Positions 32,125 through 43,079 of a stretch of 64,000 nt of DNA are shown here, piece by piece. Every line of letters begins with the position of its first letter. The stretch's first letter is position 1. The notes beneath the pieces were generated by a model. It ran no database searches and was not told the origin of the DNA. It was given only the letters and a program-made list of their open reading frames with translations. Both the position numbers and the translations under genes were made by a program. Source of the stretch: Ceratopteris richardii (Eukaryota > Streptophyta > Polypodiopsida > Polypodiales > Pteridaceae); assembly GCA_020310875.1 (NCBI GenBank), contig CM035415.1, positions 193,440,432 through 193,504,431 of the forward strand, given 5' to 3'.

Positions 32125-32587
32125 TGTTGCGCATCCGTTTTAAGAAAAGCCTTTTTGTTTAAAACCATTCTTTTAGAACTTTAGATATTAGCCATTATCT
32201 TTATAAAAAGGGTCATTAAAAGTTGACCACTCTTTTAGTGGTTTAAAATAGCATCCATTATTTTTGTGAGAAACTTGTTAAACAACTTTTTAGTTATTAT
32301 CCATTCCTTTAGTACTTTAAATATTCTTAACTATTCTTGTAAAAGAAAATCATTGGTACATATTCATTTCGAAAAATCTATATAAAGAGCTTAAGAATTC
32401 ATTTTTGAAGAGAGTTGTTGATACTCCATCATTGTGAATATAGAGACATTTTTTGTACAGAGAACTTCTCTTCTTTTATCTAGTCTTGTGCATCTACTCT
32501 GCTCTATCATCTTCGTAGTCTATACTATTTTCTGCTTCCCTTCATCCTTCCATTTTGTGCTACTTCTTGAACTTCCTATATTCTACA
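32125..32587 (+). repeat. 3' LTR of element G (right end tentative)
   Basis: Starts TGTTGCGCATCCG. It has a TATA box CTATATAAAG at 32378-32387 and ends perhaps at ..TATTCTACA (32587). No partner LTR is in the window, so the end is a guess from the CA rule. Confidence 0.6.
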
Positions 32588-33715
32588 TATAGAAGCATAT
32601 ACATACAGATATATGAAAAGTTAAAGGAAAAGTATCATTCCTTTCAAAAACATACCTATTTTTTACTAGAAAAATAGCCCTTCACATGCAAATTTCCATG
32701 TAAGATACTACACTATATCAGTGCCACTCATGAGTCCTCAATGGCTTGCAACACCAACATCTATACTGACACATCTCGGATTCTCACAAATCAACCAAGG
32801 AGGCATTATAATTATGCATCCTTCTTCTTGGTACCTAATCGGATAGTATAGATATTGTGTTGCATTTGTAAATACTATCCAAGGATATGCTAATAACTAC
32901 TAGTAACCATTTCTTTAGGAATTTCCACTAGAGTGCACTAGTGGTGGGTGTACTTGCCACTTGAATGAAGTCTCACAAAACTCAAGGCTCTAGAGAATCT
33001 ATAGGCAAAATACTCTCTTCCTTCCCACCTCAAGATTTAACTATTTTTGTAAGGTTATGAATTGTTTGATACTCTGAACATGCGCTTGCGTATCATCTTT
33101 GAGAAATATGCATGCATCTATTTGCATGTATATTTTTATTCATGCGTATGCAGTTAACCAAGTAAAAGTTTGCATCCTCAACATTGGCTCCAATGTTTTG
33201 GTTAAGAACAAAGTTCTCAACAATTCATGCAACATGTGAGATTTCTCAATAGTTACACGATTCCACTTGTTCTCTCTATTCCTAATGCTTGAATCAACCT
33301 CTCAGAATACATGTTTAAATCCGATCACCTTTGAGGGATAGGCTGAACTTTCTCCCCCAAATAGGTTGCCTAGCAATACGAAATTACATCTATTTCATGC
33401 TTCAAAGTGTTTCCATTAGGTTTCAATTGTTCCCATGTCAAAGATCTCTTAATCACTGCACTTACACAATCATGCTCTCTCCATGCCCTCTTCCAAAGAA
33501 GAACCAGCTCCTCTCCATACTTGTCAACCCTCCATATCTTGTATCGAAACAAAATGGCCTACGAACCTTGAATTGTGAGGTCCCACCATCTAACCATATC
33601 AAGTGTCATGTAGATTGAATGCCCTCTTGACATGAACGATTGGAATGCAACATTAGTCAATATCAAAAAAACACTGATCCCAACTCTCCAATAGTATGTG
33701 ATATGATTAAGAATC
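32588..33715. other. Non-coding sequence between G and H
   Basis: AT-rich. The only hint of coding is on the minus strand at about 33370-33765 (words like LFRYKIWRVDKYGEELVLLW). I could not tie this to a family; a LINE or processed host fragment is possible but unsupported. Nothing else is recognised. Confidence 0.4.
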
Positions 33716-34092
33716 TGTTGAGATATCAAGCTCAACATGTGATGATCCAGGATGACACCTATCACTTTTTCATTTCTCTAACATGTATAGTGGTCATGCT
33801 AGTATATGTCAGAGACACCTCATTGAGATTTATTAGATTTATCTACCAAGACTGATGGCATATTTTTTCTTACCAACTCAATCATTCAGGGACATTACGA
33901 TTTTCCTTATGTATTGTTCTTTATATATATTACACTTGTTGTATTGTTGTTTTTAGGCCATTCTTATACATTCCTTTTATGTAATAAAAGAGGAAGAAGA
34001 AGATCATTCTTCCTTGCCTCAATCTATGTGTGTGCTCCTCTTTGATTGTGAGAGTGTGTGTGAGCTCTCTTCCTTATCTCCTTCTCATGAGA
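33716..34092 (+). repeat. 5' LTR of element H
   Basis: Starts TGTTGAGATATCAAGCTCAA and ends just before the primer site. Collinear with 1271-1622 and with the minus-strand copy 7137-5805. The GAA run is short here. Confidence 0.85.
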
Positions 34093-34105
34093 TGGTATTA
34101 GAGCC
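34093..34105 (+). other. Primer binding site of element H
   Basis: TGGTATTAGAGCC, the Met-tRNA site with one change from the common TGGTATCAGAGC. Confidence 0.8.
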
Positions 34106-34847
34106 AGTGTGGTTGTAGAGAACTCATGGAGAAGGCCGATGGTGAAGACTACATGAGAAGGCATGGAGAAAGCATGATTCACAAATGACCTTAGATTGCT
34201 ACAAAAATTGGCGTGATGGTAGAAGCCATCTCGACCTCCATTTCAAGATTGCAAGGTGGAGCCAATAGAAAAATCAAGTCAATTTGCAAAACTATAACTT
34301 GTGTCTTGTTTGGCCATGCTTATTTATTCAAGATCCAGAATTTCAAGCACTTTTGTGTATTGTTCATGCATAAAAACTATGTTTTTCTGAGATTGAACTA
34401 TCATGTGATAGTGTAACAGTGTTCAAGCAGAAGTACTCCTTGTAGCATTTTTGCAATGTAGTGAATTTTTGTAGTAATGGAAAACACAAATGGAATGAGT
34501 CAGCTTATGAGTGATAAGTTGGACAAGGACAACTTCCATGCTTGAAGATTCAGAATGATGAATTTCTTGATGGGAAAAGGATACTAGAGAGAATGAAAAT
34601 GCTCCACAGTTAGCAAAGAGGAATCAGACTGCAGACCAATTAAGAGCATATGAGGAATGGTGTTAAGGAGTAGGGAAGGTAATGTATTGGCTATCTATTA
34701 GCATACATGATAGCATGATTGGGCACATACACGATGCCAAGACTCCAAAAGAGGCTTGGAACAATTTGGTCACATTATGAGACCAATACAAAGGCACAGA
34801 AATTGCAACTCATGAATGAGCTACATACATCGAAGAAAAAGGGAATG

Positions 34848-35497
34848 TGTTGCTCTAGCACAATGGTAAGTACCATGTTAAGAAGCTCCACCTCCTTTAT
34901 GTCAATGTGCAGAAGAGATAGGAGTGATATGAAGATCATGAACACGAGATGTAGTGAGAGTGAAGGTGAGAAACATCAAGATGCACACACACATGTAAGA
35001 GACAAGCAAGACACAATGGAAGGTAGGAAAATAGACTCTATTCTCAAGATCTCAATTACAAGCTCAAAATATCTCTAAGCCCTTATCCACTCATACAAGC
35101 TAACCTCAAAAATGAGCTCTCTAGCTCTCTTTATAGTTTTTTGACTTGCTCTAACCATATTCACATCTAAAGATCGGCATAGTTAAAAAATGGGTTCTAG
35201 GTGCTATTTGAAGGTCTAAACGAGGTCTAAAAATAGCCAAAATTGTTAGGCTCGTTCTACCTTAGCTCCTCAACCTCAAGGACTCCTGAGCTTGCACAGA
35301 ATGGAGCTACTAGTTACAAAAGAGTTTTTTCTATGTTACATATGGTACAAGAGTGATGAAAATCACTGTTGAGAGTTTTGAAAAGTATTTTAAAACATAT
35401 TTCTTTTGAAAAAATAATCCACTTGGCTCCCCACTACTTCGTTGTGACCCGTCTTCACATACTTCCTCGTCATCTGTGCCTCTGGCTACTGCCAACA
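34848..35497 (-). repeat. 3' LTR of element B
   Basis: Minus strand TGTTGGCAGTAGCCAGAGGC at 35497 to the end GTGCTAGAGCAACA at 34848. Same family as the LTRs at 50461-51104 and 51934-52574. Confidence 0.92.
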
Positions 35498-35515
35498 CCC
35501 CCCTCCCTCTCGCTT
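35498..35515 (-). other. Polypurine tract of element B
   Basis: Minus strand AAGCGAGAGGGAGGGGGG just before the 3' LTR. Comparable with GAGAGGGGGGGG in element C. Confidence 0.85.
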
Positions 35516-35519
35516 CTGT

Positions 35520-36669
35520 CGTCCTCGATAGAACCTTGTTGCAGGATCTGTTGGATATAGTTTTGTAGGAGGTCATGAGCGAGGGTGTGCTTTGAAATGG
35601 GAATACCTCTTGCAAGATCTGCTTTGTGTTTTTCCCAATCTATGGGTTGAGGTTGATTTGGTGGGGGGAGTTTGTAGTACGTGGAGTACACCAGTTGTTC
35701 ACAGGCAAATAATTGGAGTAGGTGTGTGGGCATGCTGATGAACACGTCTGAATGGTACTCCCAAAAACCGGTAGTAAACATCTCTTCGAATGTCATTTTA
35801 TAGCATGCCGGCAAATATTTGATGTGATAGTGTCAGGCATAACACACCCGATGTGATGGTGTCGTGCTCATATCATATGCTAAATCCTGATTACCATGCT
35901 CAAATCTCGAGGTGTTAACATGCGGTGCCTTGACGCAAGGGAAGACCTTGAATACTATCTGCATCATATCAAATATTTTGACCATCATATCGGTAGCTAC
36001 ATCATCCATTCGGCGTAAGCGGGGGAGCTAGTGGTGAATAGTTGCCATCATATATCCTACAATGGCCGGTCTGGTGGGTGGAGTGAAATATGGGTAATTG
36101 AGCCAGTCCTGCCACTGCTTGTTGTTCTGTACTTTGATTGTGAAGGCCTTCCAGAAGCGGCCTCTTGGTATCAGTCCCCAACATGGGTTATACTTTAAAT
36201 GCAGGGGTGCCTTAACCCATGTGCTTATCATTTCTGGATATTGTTGTAATAAGCCCTGGCGCCAAGTTGGTTGAAATATTTCTCCGCTTTGTGCTTCCGA
36301 TGGTAAGTCATCAGGCTCAAACTAAGTTGCATGTAAGCGTTTCTTGCCTCTCTCCTTTTCGATTGCCAATTTGTATTCTGCAATTAGCATGAAATATGGC
36401 CTATATTGAAGTTCATGCCCATATGTATACCTGTGCGGGGCCAAGTGAGCGAAGTAAGGGGATTGTAAAATATGTTCCTCTATCATAGCCATGGCATGTA
36501 ATTGGGCCTCCACACGTGCTGAGTGCGTCTTCCCAAGTTCTTCTACGGTCTTCATCCATGCGGAGGTAGGGAGTTCAAAGGTGGCCTGGCCTTCAGCCGT
36601 AACACGTCCGCCAGGGATGGGTTGGGGTTCATAGGCTTCTTCATACGTTTCCTCCATCGGGATAGACAT
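35520..36669 (-). pseudogene. Extra 3' block of element B, distal part (fossil, unrecognised)
   Basis: Minus-strand coding-like sequence. One stretch (36322-36669) opens MSIPMEETYEEAYEPQPIPG and continues with LGKTHSARVEAQLHAMAMIE and YRPYFMLIAEYKLAIEKERGK, amphipathic and probably helical. Another (35520-35814) contains YKMTFEEMFTTGFWEYHSDV and CEQLVYSTYYKLPPPNQPQP. I do not recognise a family. It lies where some plant gypsy elements keep an additional or env-like frame, but no signal peptide or membrane segment is visible, so the env label is not justified. Confidence 0.45.
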
Positions 36670-36837
36670 AGTTTCTTCCTCCGTTGGGAGTTCAGGTGGG
36701 GAATCTAACCTAAGGGGTTCAGAAAAGGTGGTAATTTGTGCTTGAAGGGTAAGGACCTGAGCTCGTAAAGCATTTAGTTCCTCTATGATCTGTGGAGGTA
36801 TTGCCTTAGGAGCTGGTGGTGTTTGCTGTATAGGTGC

Positions 36838-37875
36838 TCACAATTGAAGAATTTTGTGGTCTTCCTTGAGCTTCTGGTATGCCTCATTCATACTGTCATA
36901 ATTTTCTAGTAGTCTGACATGGTCTTCCAATAGTATCTTCATAGATTCAGAGGGGATGGCTTTGAAACAACTAGGACTCAGAGGTTTGTCTGGTTGATCT
37001 AAAGCAGATTCAAGGTTCTCGCTATTCAATTCTTTCAAGCGTTGATTCTCTTCTTTGGCTGCTGCTACGTGGCATCTGAGTAGTCCCACATTTCTAGTGA
37101 GCATCGTGTTTCGAATGGTTTGAGCCCTTAACAAATTGTCAATATCTATAATGGCCTCTTTTGTCTTCTGTTCACTTTCTAGTTCAAGTGTATGGTAGGC
37201 CTGGCGTAGCTCTTGGTAGCATGTGTTAAGGGAGGCATTCTCGATGGTTAAGGAATTCAGCTGTGACTGTAAGTCGTTCGTGGTCTGCTGCAATGTCTGG
37301 TAACTAGTGCCTAGAGATGCGAATTCATCTCTCACTTGTGTCCTACATGCAAACATTTGACGGAATGCGGTGTCGATTGTGGGTGATAAAATTAACGATG
37401 GAGTGAGTGAAGATGCTGTGGGTGTTGATGCAAGGGGAAGGGGAAATAGGGATGGGAAAGTGGATGCAGTGGTGACTGTGGAGAAATGTGATGTGCCTAA
37501 ATGTGGTGGTGAAATGGATGAGGTGAGTGGTGGTGCAATGGGTGGTGATATGTCCATGTCACTAGACATTGTGTCGAGTGCAGTGACCATGAAGAGTGGA
37601 GTGATAGTGGGTGCTTGAGTGGGTGTGAATACAAGATTTACAAAGGTTGTCGAATAACTTACAGATGGGGTTTCTTGTATTGCTTGGTGGAGAGGGGAGA
37701 GAGGAAATATAGTAGGGGGGAGGTGGGGCGGGGAGGTGAGACGGGGAAATGGGAATAGGGGTCTTGGAGGGATGGGGAAGGAAGGGACGGATGGATGGAG
37801 AAATGGATTGGATGGAAGGGTGGAAGTCCTAGGAGGGAGGCTAGGTTGAGTGGGTGCGAAAAGGGTGAGAGGCAT
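36838..37875 (-). pseudogene. Extra 3' block of element B, coiled-coil part (fossil)
   Basis: A 345-codon open stretch. Residues 1-170 are Pro/Ser/Thr-rich (LPSNPFLHPSVPSFPIPPRP). Residues 175-345 are strongly heptad-like: LQQTTNDLQSQLNSLTIENA, YHTLELESEQKTKEAIIDID, AAAKEENQRLKELNSENLES, LLENYDSMNEAYQKLKEDHK. This is a clear coiled coil, so a self-associating or structural role is plausible. The length of open frame in such a decayed element suggests coding origin. Family unknown. Confidence 0.55.
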
Positions 37876-38307
37876 TGAGGCAACAAAGGCTTCGGCTAGC
37901 GCACTATCGAAGGATGTGGATGGTCTGGGAGAGGTAGGGTGTATAGGAGAGACTGGAGGTGTGGGAGGTGCAGGAGGTGTGAGAGGAGTAGTCCGTATGT
38001 TGGGTACTTCGACAACAGTAGTGGTATTTAGAGTAGAAGTGTGGAGTGGGGAGTCGATGATGATCGTTTTTACTGCAAAAGATTCTTCCGGAATAAGGCA
38101 TGCTACCCTGGCCTATGGTGAAGTCTGGGCATCCATTGGTACATGAATATATTGACCGGGCTTTGATAGCAAGCGTATTCATCATGGGTCGAACTGTGGT
38201 AGTGGTTTCCTCTGCAAATAGCGTAATGCTTCATTATTTCCTACTGACTTAACCAGTTGTTTAAAACCTTGAATGTAAGCTTCTTCGAAACCTCCTGTAG
38301 CGAGTTC

Positions 38308-39075
38308 CTATTCTACAAGCACTTGACTTTCTTCTTCGTAGAGTTTTTTGCGCGCCCAAACTGCTTGCATGGTGCGGTATAGCTTCTTGATTTCCAATGT
38401 GTAGGGAGCAGCTTCAAATGTTTCGTCTTCATAAGTACTTGTGTCACTTTGAGTGTCAGTGTGTTGTTCATATTCATCAGTCTGCACATTCTCTTGAGAG
38501 TCATGGCTTTCCTGACTAGCTTCATCATCTCCATTTTCATCATCATTTTCTATCCTCTCTTCTTCCGAGCTGGCATCAGGGGGTGTGGTAGGGTAACTTG
38601 GGCGTTCATACTCTTGTGAGAGAAAAATTCCTTCTAAAAATTGAAATTCACTCAAAAAAGCATCATGCATTTCAAAATCAAAAGTGGTATTCGTTGGTTC
38701 AAGTTCCAAATTGGGTATAGGAAAAGTAAATGCTTCCGCACCGATGGAGGTGGGAATTTTTGTTGCTGTAGTGGTGGCTTCCTGAACTATGGTTGCTTGA
38801 GAGGTAATAGTGCTGGTAGTACCTTCTGTGATAAACGGTCTTGACAAGCATATGCGTATGGGTTGTATCAGTGCAGGGGGTTCTGTAGGTGATTGTTCTG
38901 GAGAGGGTTGAGGTGACGGGGACTCTGGGACTTGCAAACATGGGATAGATCCACACATGCACTTGCCTGCCCATCCCTTGCTAGCTTTTCTGGCTTTCTT
39001 GGCGGTTCCTTTGAATGCCTTCAATTCTTCACTCGTCATTGCACGTTCTATAGGCAAGTCATAAGCCAAACACAT
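38308..39075 (-). pseudogene. Extra 3' block of element B, acidic part (fossil)
   Basis: A 255-codon open stretch starting MCLAYDLPIERAMTSEELKA with a basic patch (KGTAKKARKASKGWAGK). It then has a Pro-rich run (ESPSPQPSPEQSPTEPP) and a long Glu/Asp/Ser/Gln segment (EEERIENDDENGDDEASQES). The composition is that of a disordered acidic tail. No catalytic motif is seen. Other coding-like sequence lies directly upstream and downstream on the same strand. Confidence 0.5.
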
Positions 39076-39132
39076 ATAAACAATTCGAGTGAGAGTGCAA
39101 CATCCATGGATGACTTTCTTCCTTTCCCATCT

Positions 39133-39858
39133 CTATTGCGCTAGATACAAATGATCAATGATCTCACTTGCAAGATCTATTGTTTGGGGCCCAATACATG
39201 CTAAATATAATCTAAACCAAATACGCTTGTGAGGTATAGTGAAACGCTCCTGAGCCAGGAATGCAAAATGTTGCATACATATACGTAACGGCTTAGATAA
39301 TTCAGGTGTAATGGCCGAAATGTCCTCCCATTTCACGACATCACCACGCTTCATCGGCTCTGCAATCAGCCTTTCATGCTCTTTGCTGCTCCAATGAGGT
39401 CTTTAGAAAGATATAACTTCTTGAATGGGGATTATTTACCAAAGATGGCAGAATGAACATGCCCAACAAGTCCTTGTTCTCGAAGGCTGTAAGTGTGGTC
39501 ACCAGGTAGTAGCATCTATGAAAATCCAATTTGGGTAATGGGTCACTGAAGTATTCCGTGAAACCTACTCTAGCCCAAACGTGCTGTAAGTCTTCTATGT
39601 TTTGGAGCGCTTCAAATTCTCTCGAGAGAAATTGATACTTGCCCCATTGACTGTTGTCAAAAGTCAACGTGGCATAAAAATGAAGTCGACATCTACCAAC
39701 AATCCTACTAAACCTTGGAACCAATGGGAATTACAGTGAACTTTTTCGGTGTATCCCCTAGGAGGATCATCAATGGGCATTGGTCCTGGGAATCCTTGAA
39801 ATTCAGGCAGTTGTGATGTAGGATGTGGTTCAGCCAGTAATTCGCCAAAATTGACCAT
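39133..39858 (-). pseudogene. Extra 3' block of element B, globular-looking start (fossil)
   Basis: Coding-like minus-strand sequence with many aromatic residues: VNFGELLAEPHPTSQLPEFQ, HCNSHWFQGLVGLLVDVDF, LHFYATLTFDNSQWGKYQFL, VWARVGFTEYFSDPLPKLDF, and further on SKPLRICMQHFAFLAQERFT. This reads as the folded N-terminal part of a protein whose disordered and coiled parts lie downstream. It may be of host origin (captured), but I cannot name a family. Confidence 0.45.
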
Positions 39859-41180
39859 AGGTACACTGGGGCCAGTCTCAGATGGTCCTTCTATCTACAT
39901 GATGATGGATGCAAATGCGAAGAAGATCTACTACAAAAGATTAATACATTAGTATGGAAATTAATCATGATCCCATTAAAGTGAGACCGCAATCCCTTTC
40001 CATAACCGATGTGTAACCCGTGTAGCCAAGTGTTGTGAGATGATTTATGGAATGATTTTTTTGCAAAACTAATGCAGGTCTCTAGACACCTACATGTTTT
40101 CGATAGTGCATACATTGCTTGATGAAATGTTATTACAAATGATGTTGGGTTAGTGTAGATGAGTTTATACAAAGTTTAGTTGTGAGTGAATTATCACAAG
40201 GGAGTTGGTTGTTTGGGATGGGGTTAATGTTATACGATTGGTCATGCAAAGGCTTTTGGATACATTTTGGTATCCATCTCCTAATGGTGGTTGAGTGAAT
40301 GGTATGCTTCTGCTGAGGGACAAAAGGTGATTTCCGATATTGTGGTGTCAATGGGTGAGGATATTTCTGAGGGGTATATGTTACATGGCTTGAGTGTTGA
40401 GCTATAATACACCGTTTGGGTACCCATATCTACGTGGGTGTGGGCTGATTAGTTAAGCACTTCTTGGAGATCCAAATCTATCGAAGCTTCATCGAAGTTG
40501 AAGAAGTTCGAGGAGATGTTGAATAGTGCCTCTTATTCTGTTGAAACTTCATCTTGTCATTGTCTGCATTGTTGAAATCTTTCGGTGCTTTCTGTCCTTT
40601 TGGCACCCATATTTGTTTCATGTTGCTTGCTCTATGATGCTGATACTATTGCTTTCTTTGCATAGTCTAGTGGGGTCGTCGGTTTGGGTTCCTCCGACGT
40701 GGGTGACTCCTTTGTGTTTGGGATTGAGAGGTCGGATGGACACTCTGCTTTGGAAAAGAAGGGAGGTCCAACACTTGTGGAACTTGCCCATTAGGAAGTA
40801 CAACATTTTGTACCATTAATCTAGGCCAGTCCGCAGTAATTGTGGAAGGATGGGCACCGCAGGGTGTTGTGCCCATGTGGCTGCTAATGCAGTCCACCTA
40901 ACTACTGCTAGAAGACCAAGGGAAAATCGGTTGACATCTTTTTGTCTGGCCACTATCCATCACCAAGCTCTCATGGGTTGACTTTGGAAGGAGCATGCTT
41001 AGCCAAGGGATCTGGCCAAAGATCTTCCAGTCCTCCATCGCATGCATTTCATATGGTCTAGGGTTACATACCTCAGGCAGTGTTGTTAGGGAAGTCAAGC
41101 GGTATCACTCACTTCTGATCTAATGTTCCAATGTGCAAGGAGCCTTGTCTAAGATTTAGGTCCACTAAGTGATCGTATAG
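39859..41180 (-). other. Spacer between PR2 and the extra block in element B
   Basis: Mostly without readable coding sequence. Around 40595-40620 the minus strand encodes MKQIWVPKG, the same W-V-P-K word as in the PR2 tail of element C. At least the left part of the PR2 tail is therefore still traceable here. Confidence 0.5.
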
Positions 41181-41700
41181 TCAATCTTGGCAAAGGATTA
41201 GGGGTTCTATCATGTCATCATCATGGCACACTAGTAGCTTTGTTGTTATGGTCACATCATGTATGAGCATAGGAAGGTCCACCTCACCCATGCAAGGGGC
41301 TTCCATGCCTCCTGGCCCTATGAGGTATGCCTCAATTGGCCACATTTCTATTCTTGAGTCCTTATAGTGGGACCATCTAATCCCACTTGTCGCAACACCT
41401 GAATCAATTGAAGCTGTGAGCTCATGGCAAGGATTGTCGTGCTCTAGCCTGACTATAATGAATGGTCTCCTATCCACTATGCTAGGATGAGTAATTGAAT
41501 TTGATTGACACATGGCCATGGGGTATCTGGGTGTTGTTTCCAAATGGTTATAATGTTCTCTCCCTAGTCCTTTTCTTCTTAGCTTCATGCGCTTAATGCG
41601 TTCTATGGCTTCTACCTGAGCTTCATTGCACATTCTTTTTTCTTCCTCCTTACACTTCTTTTCCAACGTGAGTCGTCTAAGCATATCCTCAGTAAGAGGT
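41181..41700 (-). pseudogene. Second retropepsin-like domain (PR2) of element B (fossil)
   Basis: Minus strand: charged linker (LEKKCKEEEKRMCNEAQVEA), then RRPFIIVRLEHD, the catalytic-type ASIDSGVATSGIR (DSG near 41405), PIEAYLIGPGGMEAPCMGEV and the closing PLILCQD. It is collinear with PR2 of element C (residue pattern L-x-A-x-IDSG..PIEAYLIG-GG-E-PC..EV-LP..EPL-L-QD). Keeping these positions in two diverged subfamilies supports a real domain. The copy is broken. Confidence 0.75.
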
Positions 41701-43060
41701 TCCTAATAAAGCTTGACTCTACAACCACTAATGTACTTAGGCATTATCTCTCCTTCTAGGGTGGCTAATTGTACGGCTCCACTTGTTGAGAGTCTGTTAA
41801 TGATCATAGGTCCATAACCTCGCTTTTCTAATTTCCGTGCATGTTGTTTTCAACGTATACACTAGGACTAAATCTCCTTCTTTTAAGCCTTTATCTTTCA
41901 CACGTGCATTGAAATAGGCTTTTTGTCGTTTCTTTGCTGCATATATGCATGCTGCTCCTTTCAACTTGGTTTCTCCTAATCCTTCCAAGTCCATTATTCT
42001 TGATGATAATTCATGGCCGGTCCACTGATGTTCTTGTGAAACCTTAAGGGTCAGTATCAAGAAGTCCAAAGGAAGCACAACATTCTAACCAAAAACCACC
42101 GGTCTTGTAGGCCACTCGATATGCCCAAACAGTGTGGTGTAACTATTTGTCCCAATCTGAAGGTTTGTTGTTCACGAGTTTCGTTAGTACGTTACAAAGG
42201 ATCTTGTTAGTGCTTTCTACTTGACCATTGGCTTGAGGATGATATGGTGTGGATTTCTTGTGAATCACCATAAAATCCTGTAACAAATATTCAATGACTT
42301 GGTTTAGAAAGTGAGTTCCTCGATCGCTCACTAACTCTATAGGCAATCCATATCTTGTAAAGACATTTTTAAATAAGAATTTTGCAGTCATGTGTGCATC
42401 ATTATTTTTTGTGGCCTTAGACTCTACCCATTTGGTAAGATAATTTGTAGCTACAAGAATGTATTCAGCATGAGTACCTTTTGCAGGGGGTTAATGGGTC
42501 CTACAAAGTCTACACCCCACTTAGAAAATGCACGTCCTCCCGTCATGGGTTTCAATGGCGTTTCATCTCTGCAAGTAGGAAATTGAGTTCTCTAGCACAC
42601 ATCACATCTCTTAACATAGGTATGTGCATCCATGTGAAGAGTGGGCCACCATAATCTTGCAAATAGTATGGCTTTGATTATCCTATTGGGGCCAAAATGG
42701 CCTCCTGCAACACCTTGGTGTGCAGCCTCTAGCATGCTCAAATAATTGCTCTCATGAACACATTGTCGTAAGTATCCATCTCTTCCTTGTTTGTATAGGT
42801 TGTTGCCAATAAGTGAATAGTCTTGAGCTTCTTGCTCTAGACTGCATTGTCGTGCTAAGATCATTCCTTGAGGGAATGTTTTTGTCCTCAAGTATGTCAC
42901 TAATGGTTCACTCCATTCTGGTGTAAGAGACATATGATATAACATGGCATGTTCTACTAGTGGTCTTTCACAACAAACAGGGCATTCTCTACACAACTTG
43001 TAGACTTCTGCTTCCATAGAGGGCCAATATACTCCTAGTCTCTGCAGAGTCTATAGGGTA
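41701..43060 (-). pseudogene. Integrase of element B (fossil)
   Basis: Zinc-binding domain: HQGVAGGHFGPNRIIK and MDAHTYVKRCDVC (about 42590-42730). Core: LVSDRGTHFLNQVIEYLLQD, then HPQANGQVESTNKIL (42190-42350). C-terminal part: LPLDFLILTLKVSQEHQWTG and EGDLVLVYTLK (41870-42080). Same layout as C, including the short step into the PR2 linker. Broken. Confidence 0.85.
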
Positions 43061-43079
43061 TGATATTTTGAATGATGTT

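Larger units (their letters stand above)
30890..32587 (+). mobile_element. Element G: 3' part of a Ty1/copia retrotransposon, broken
   Basis: It starts inside RT (LDIKNAFLNGQLQE-like, near 30910) and runs through the YVDD site and RNase H to a polypurine tract and LTR. No gag, protease, integrase or 5' LTR is present. The motifs include [32 protein letters not shown] and, near the end, LVANLVFHARTKHIEVHYHY. There are several breaks. The sequence is close in type to E and F (same tract TTGAGGGGGAG), but its LTR is different. Confidence 0.82.
33716..34847 (+). mobile_element. Element H, left part: Ty1/copia of the A family, broken and split
   Basis: LTR (33716-34092), Met-tRNA primer site, leader and the start of gag, all about 80-85% like element A by eye. 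Sequence stops at 34847 where gypsy B begins and resumes at 51105 with the next gag bases. H is therefore the host of B. It was already decayed (several breaks in the short stretch seen). Confidence 0.85.

Noticed and set aside
33370-33765. Possible LINE or host gene fragment on the minus strand
   Set aside because: Suggestive words such as LFRYKIWRVDKYGEE occur, but no RT, endonuclease or known domain could be confirmed. Left as unassigned.
36322-39858. Envelope gene in element B
   Set aside because: No signal peptide, membrane segment or furin-type site is visible. Acidic, Pro-rich and coiled-coil composition alone does not support an envelope protein.
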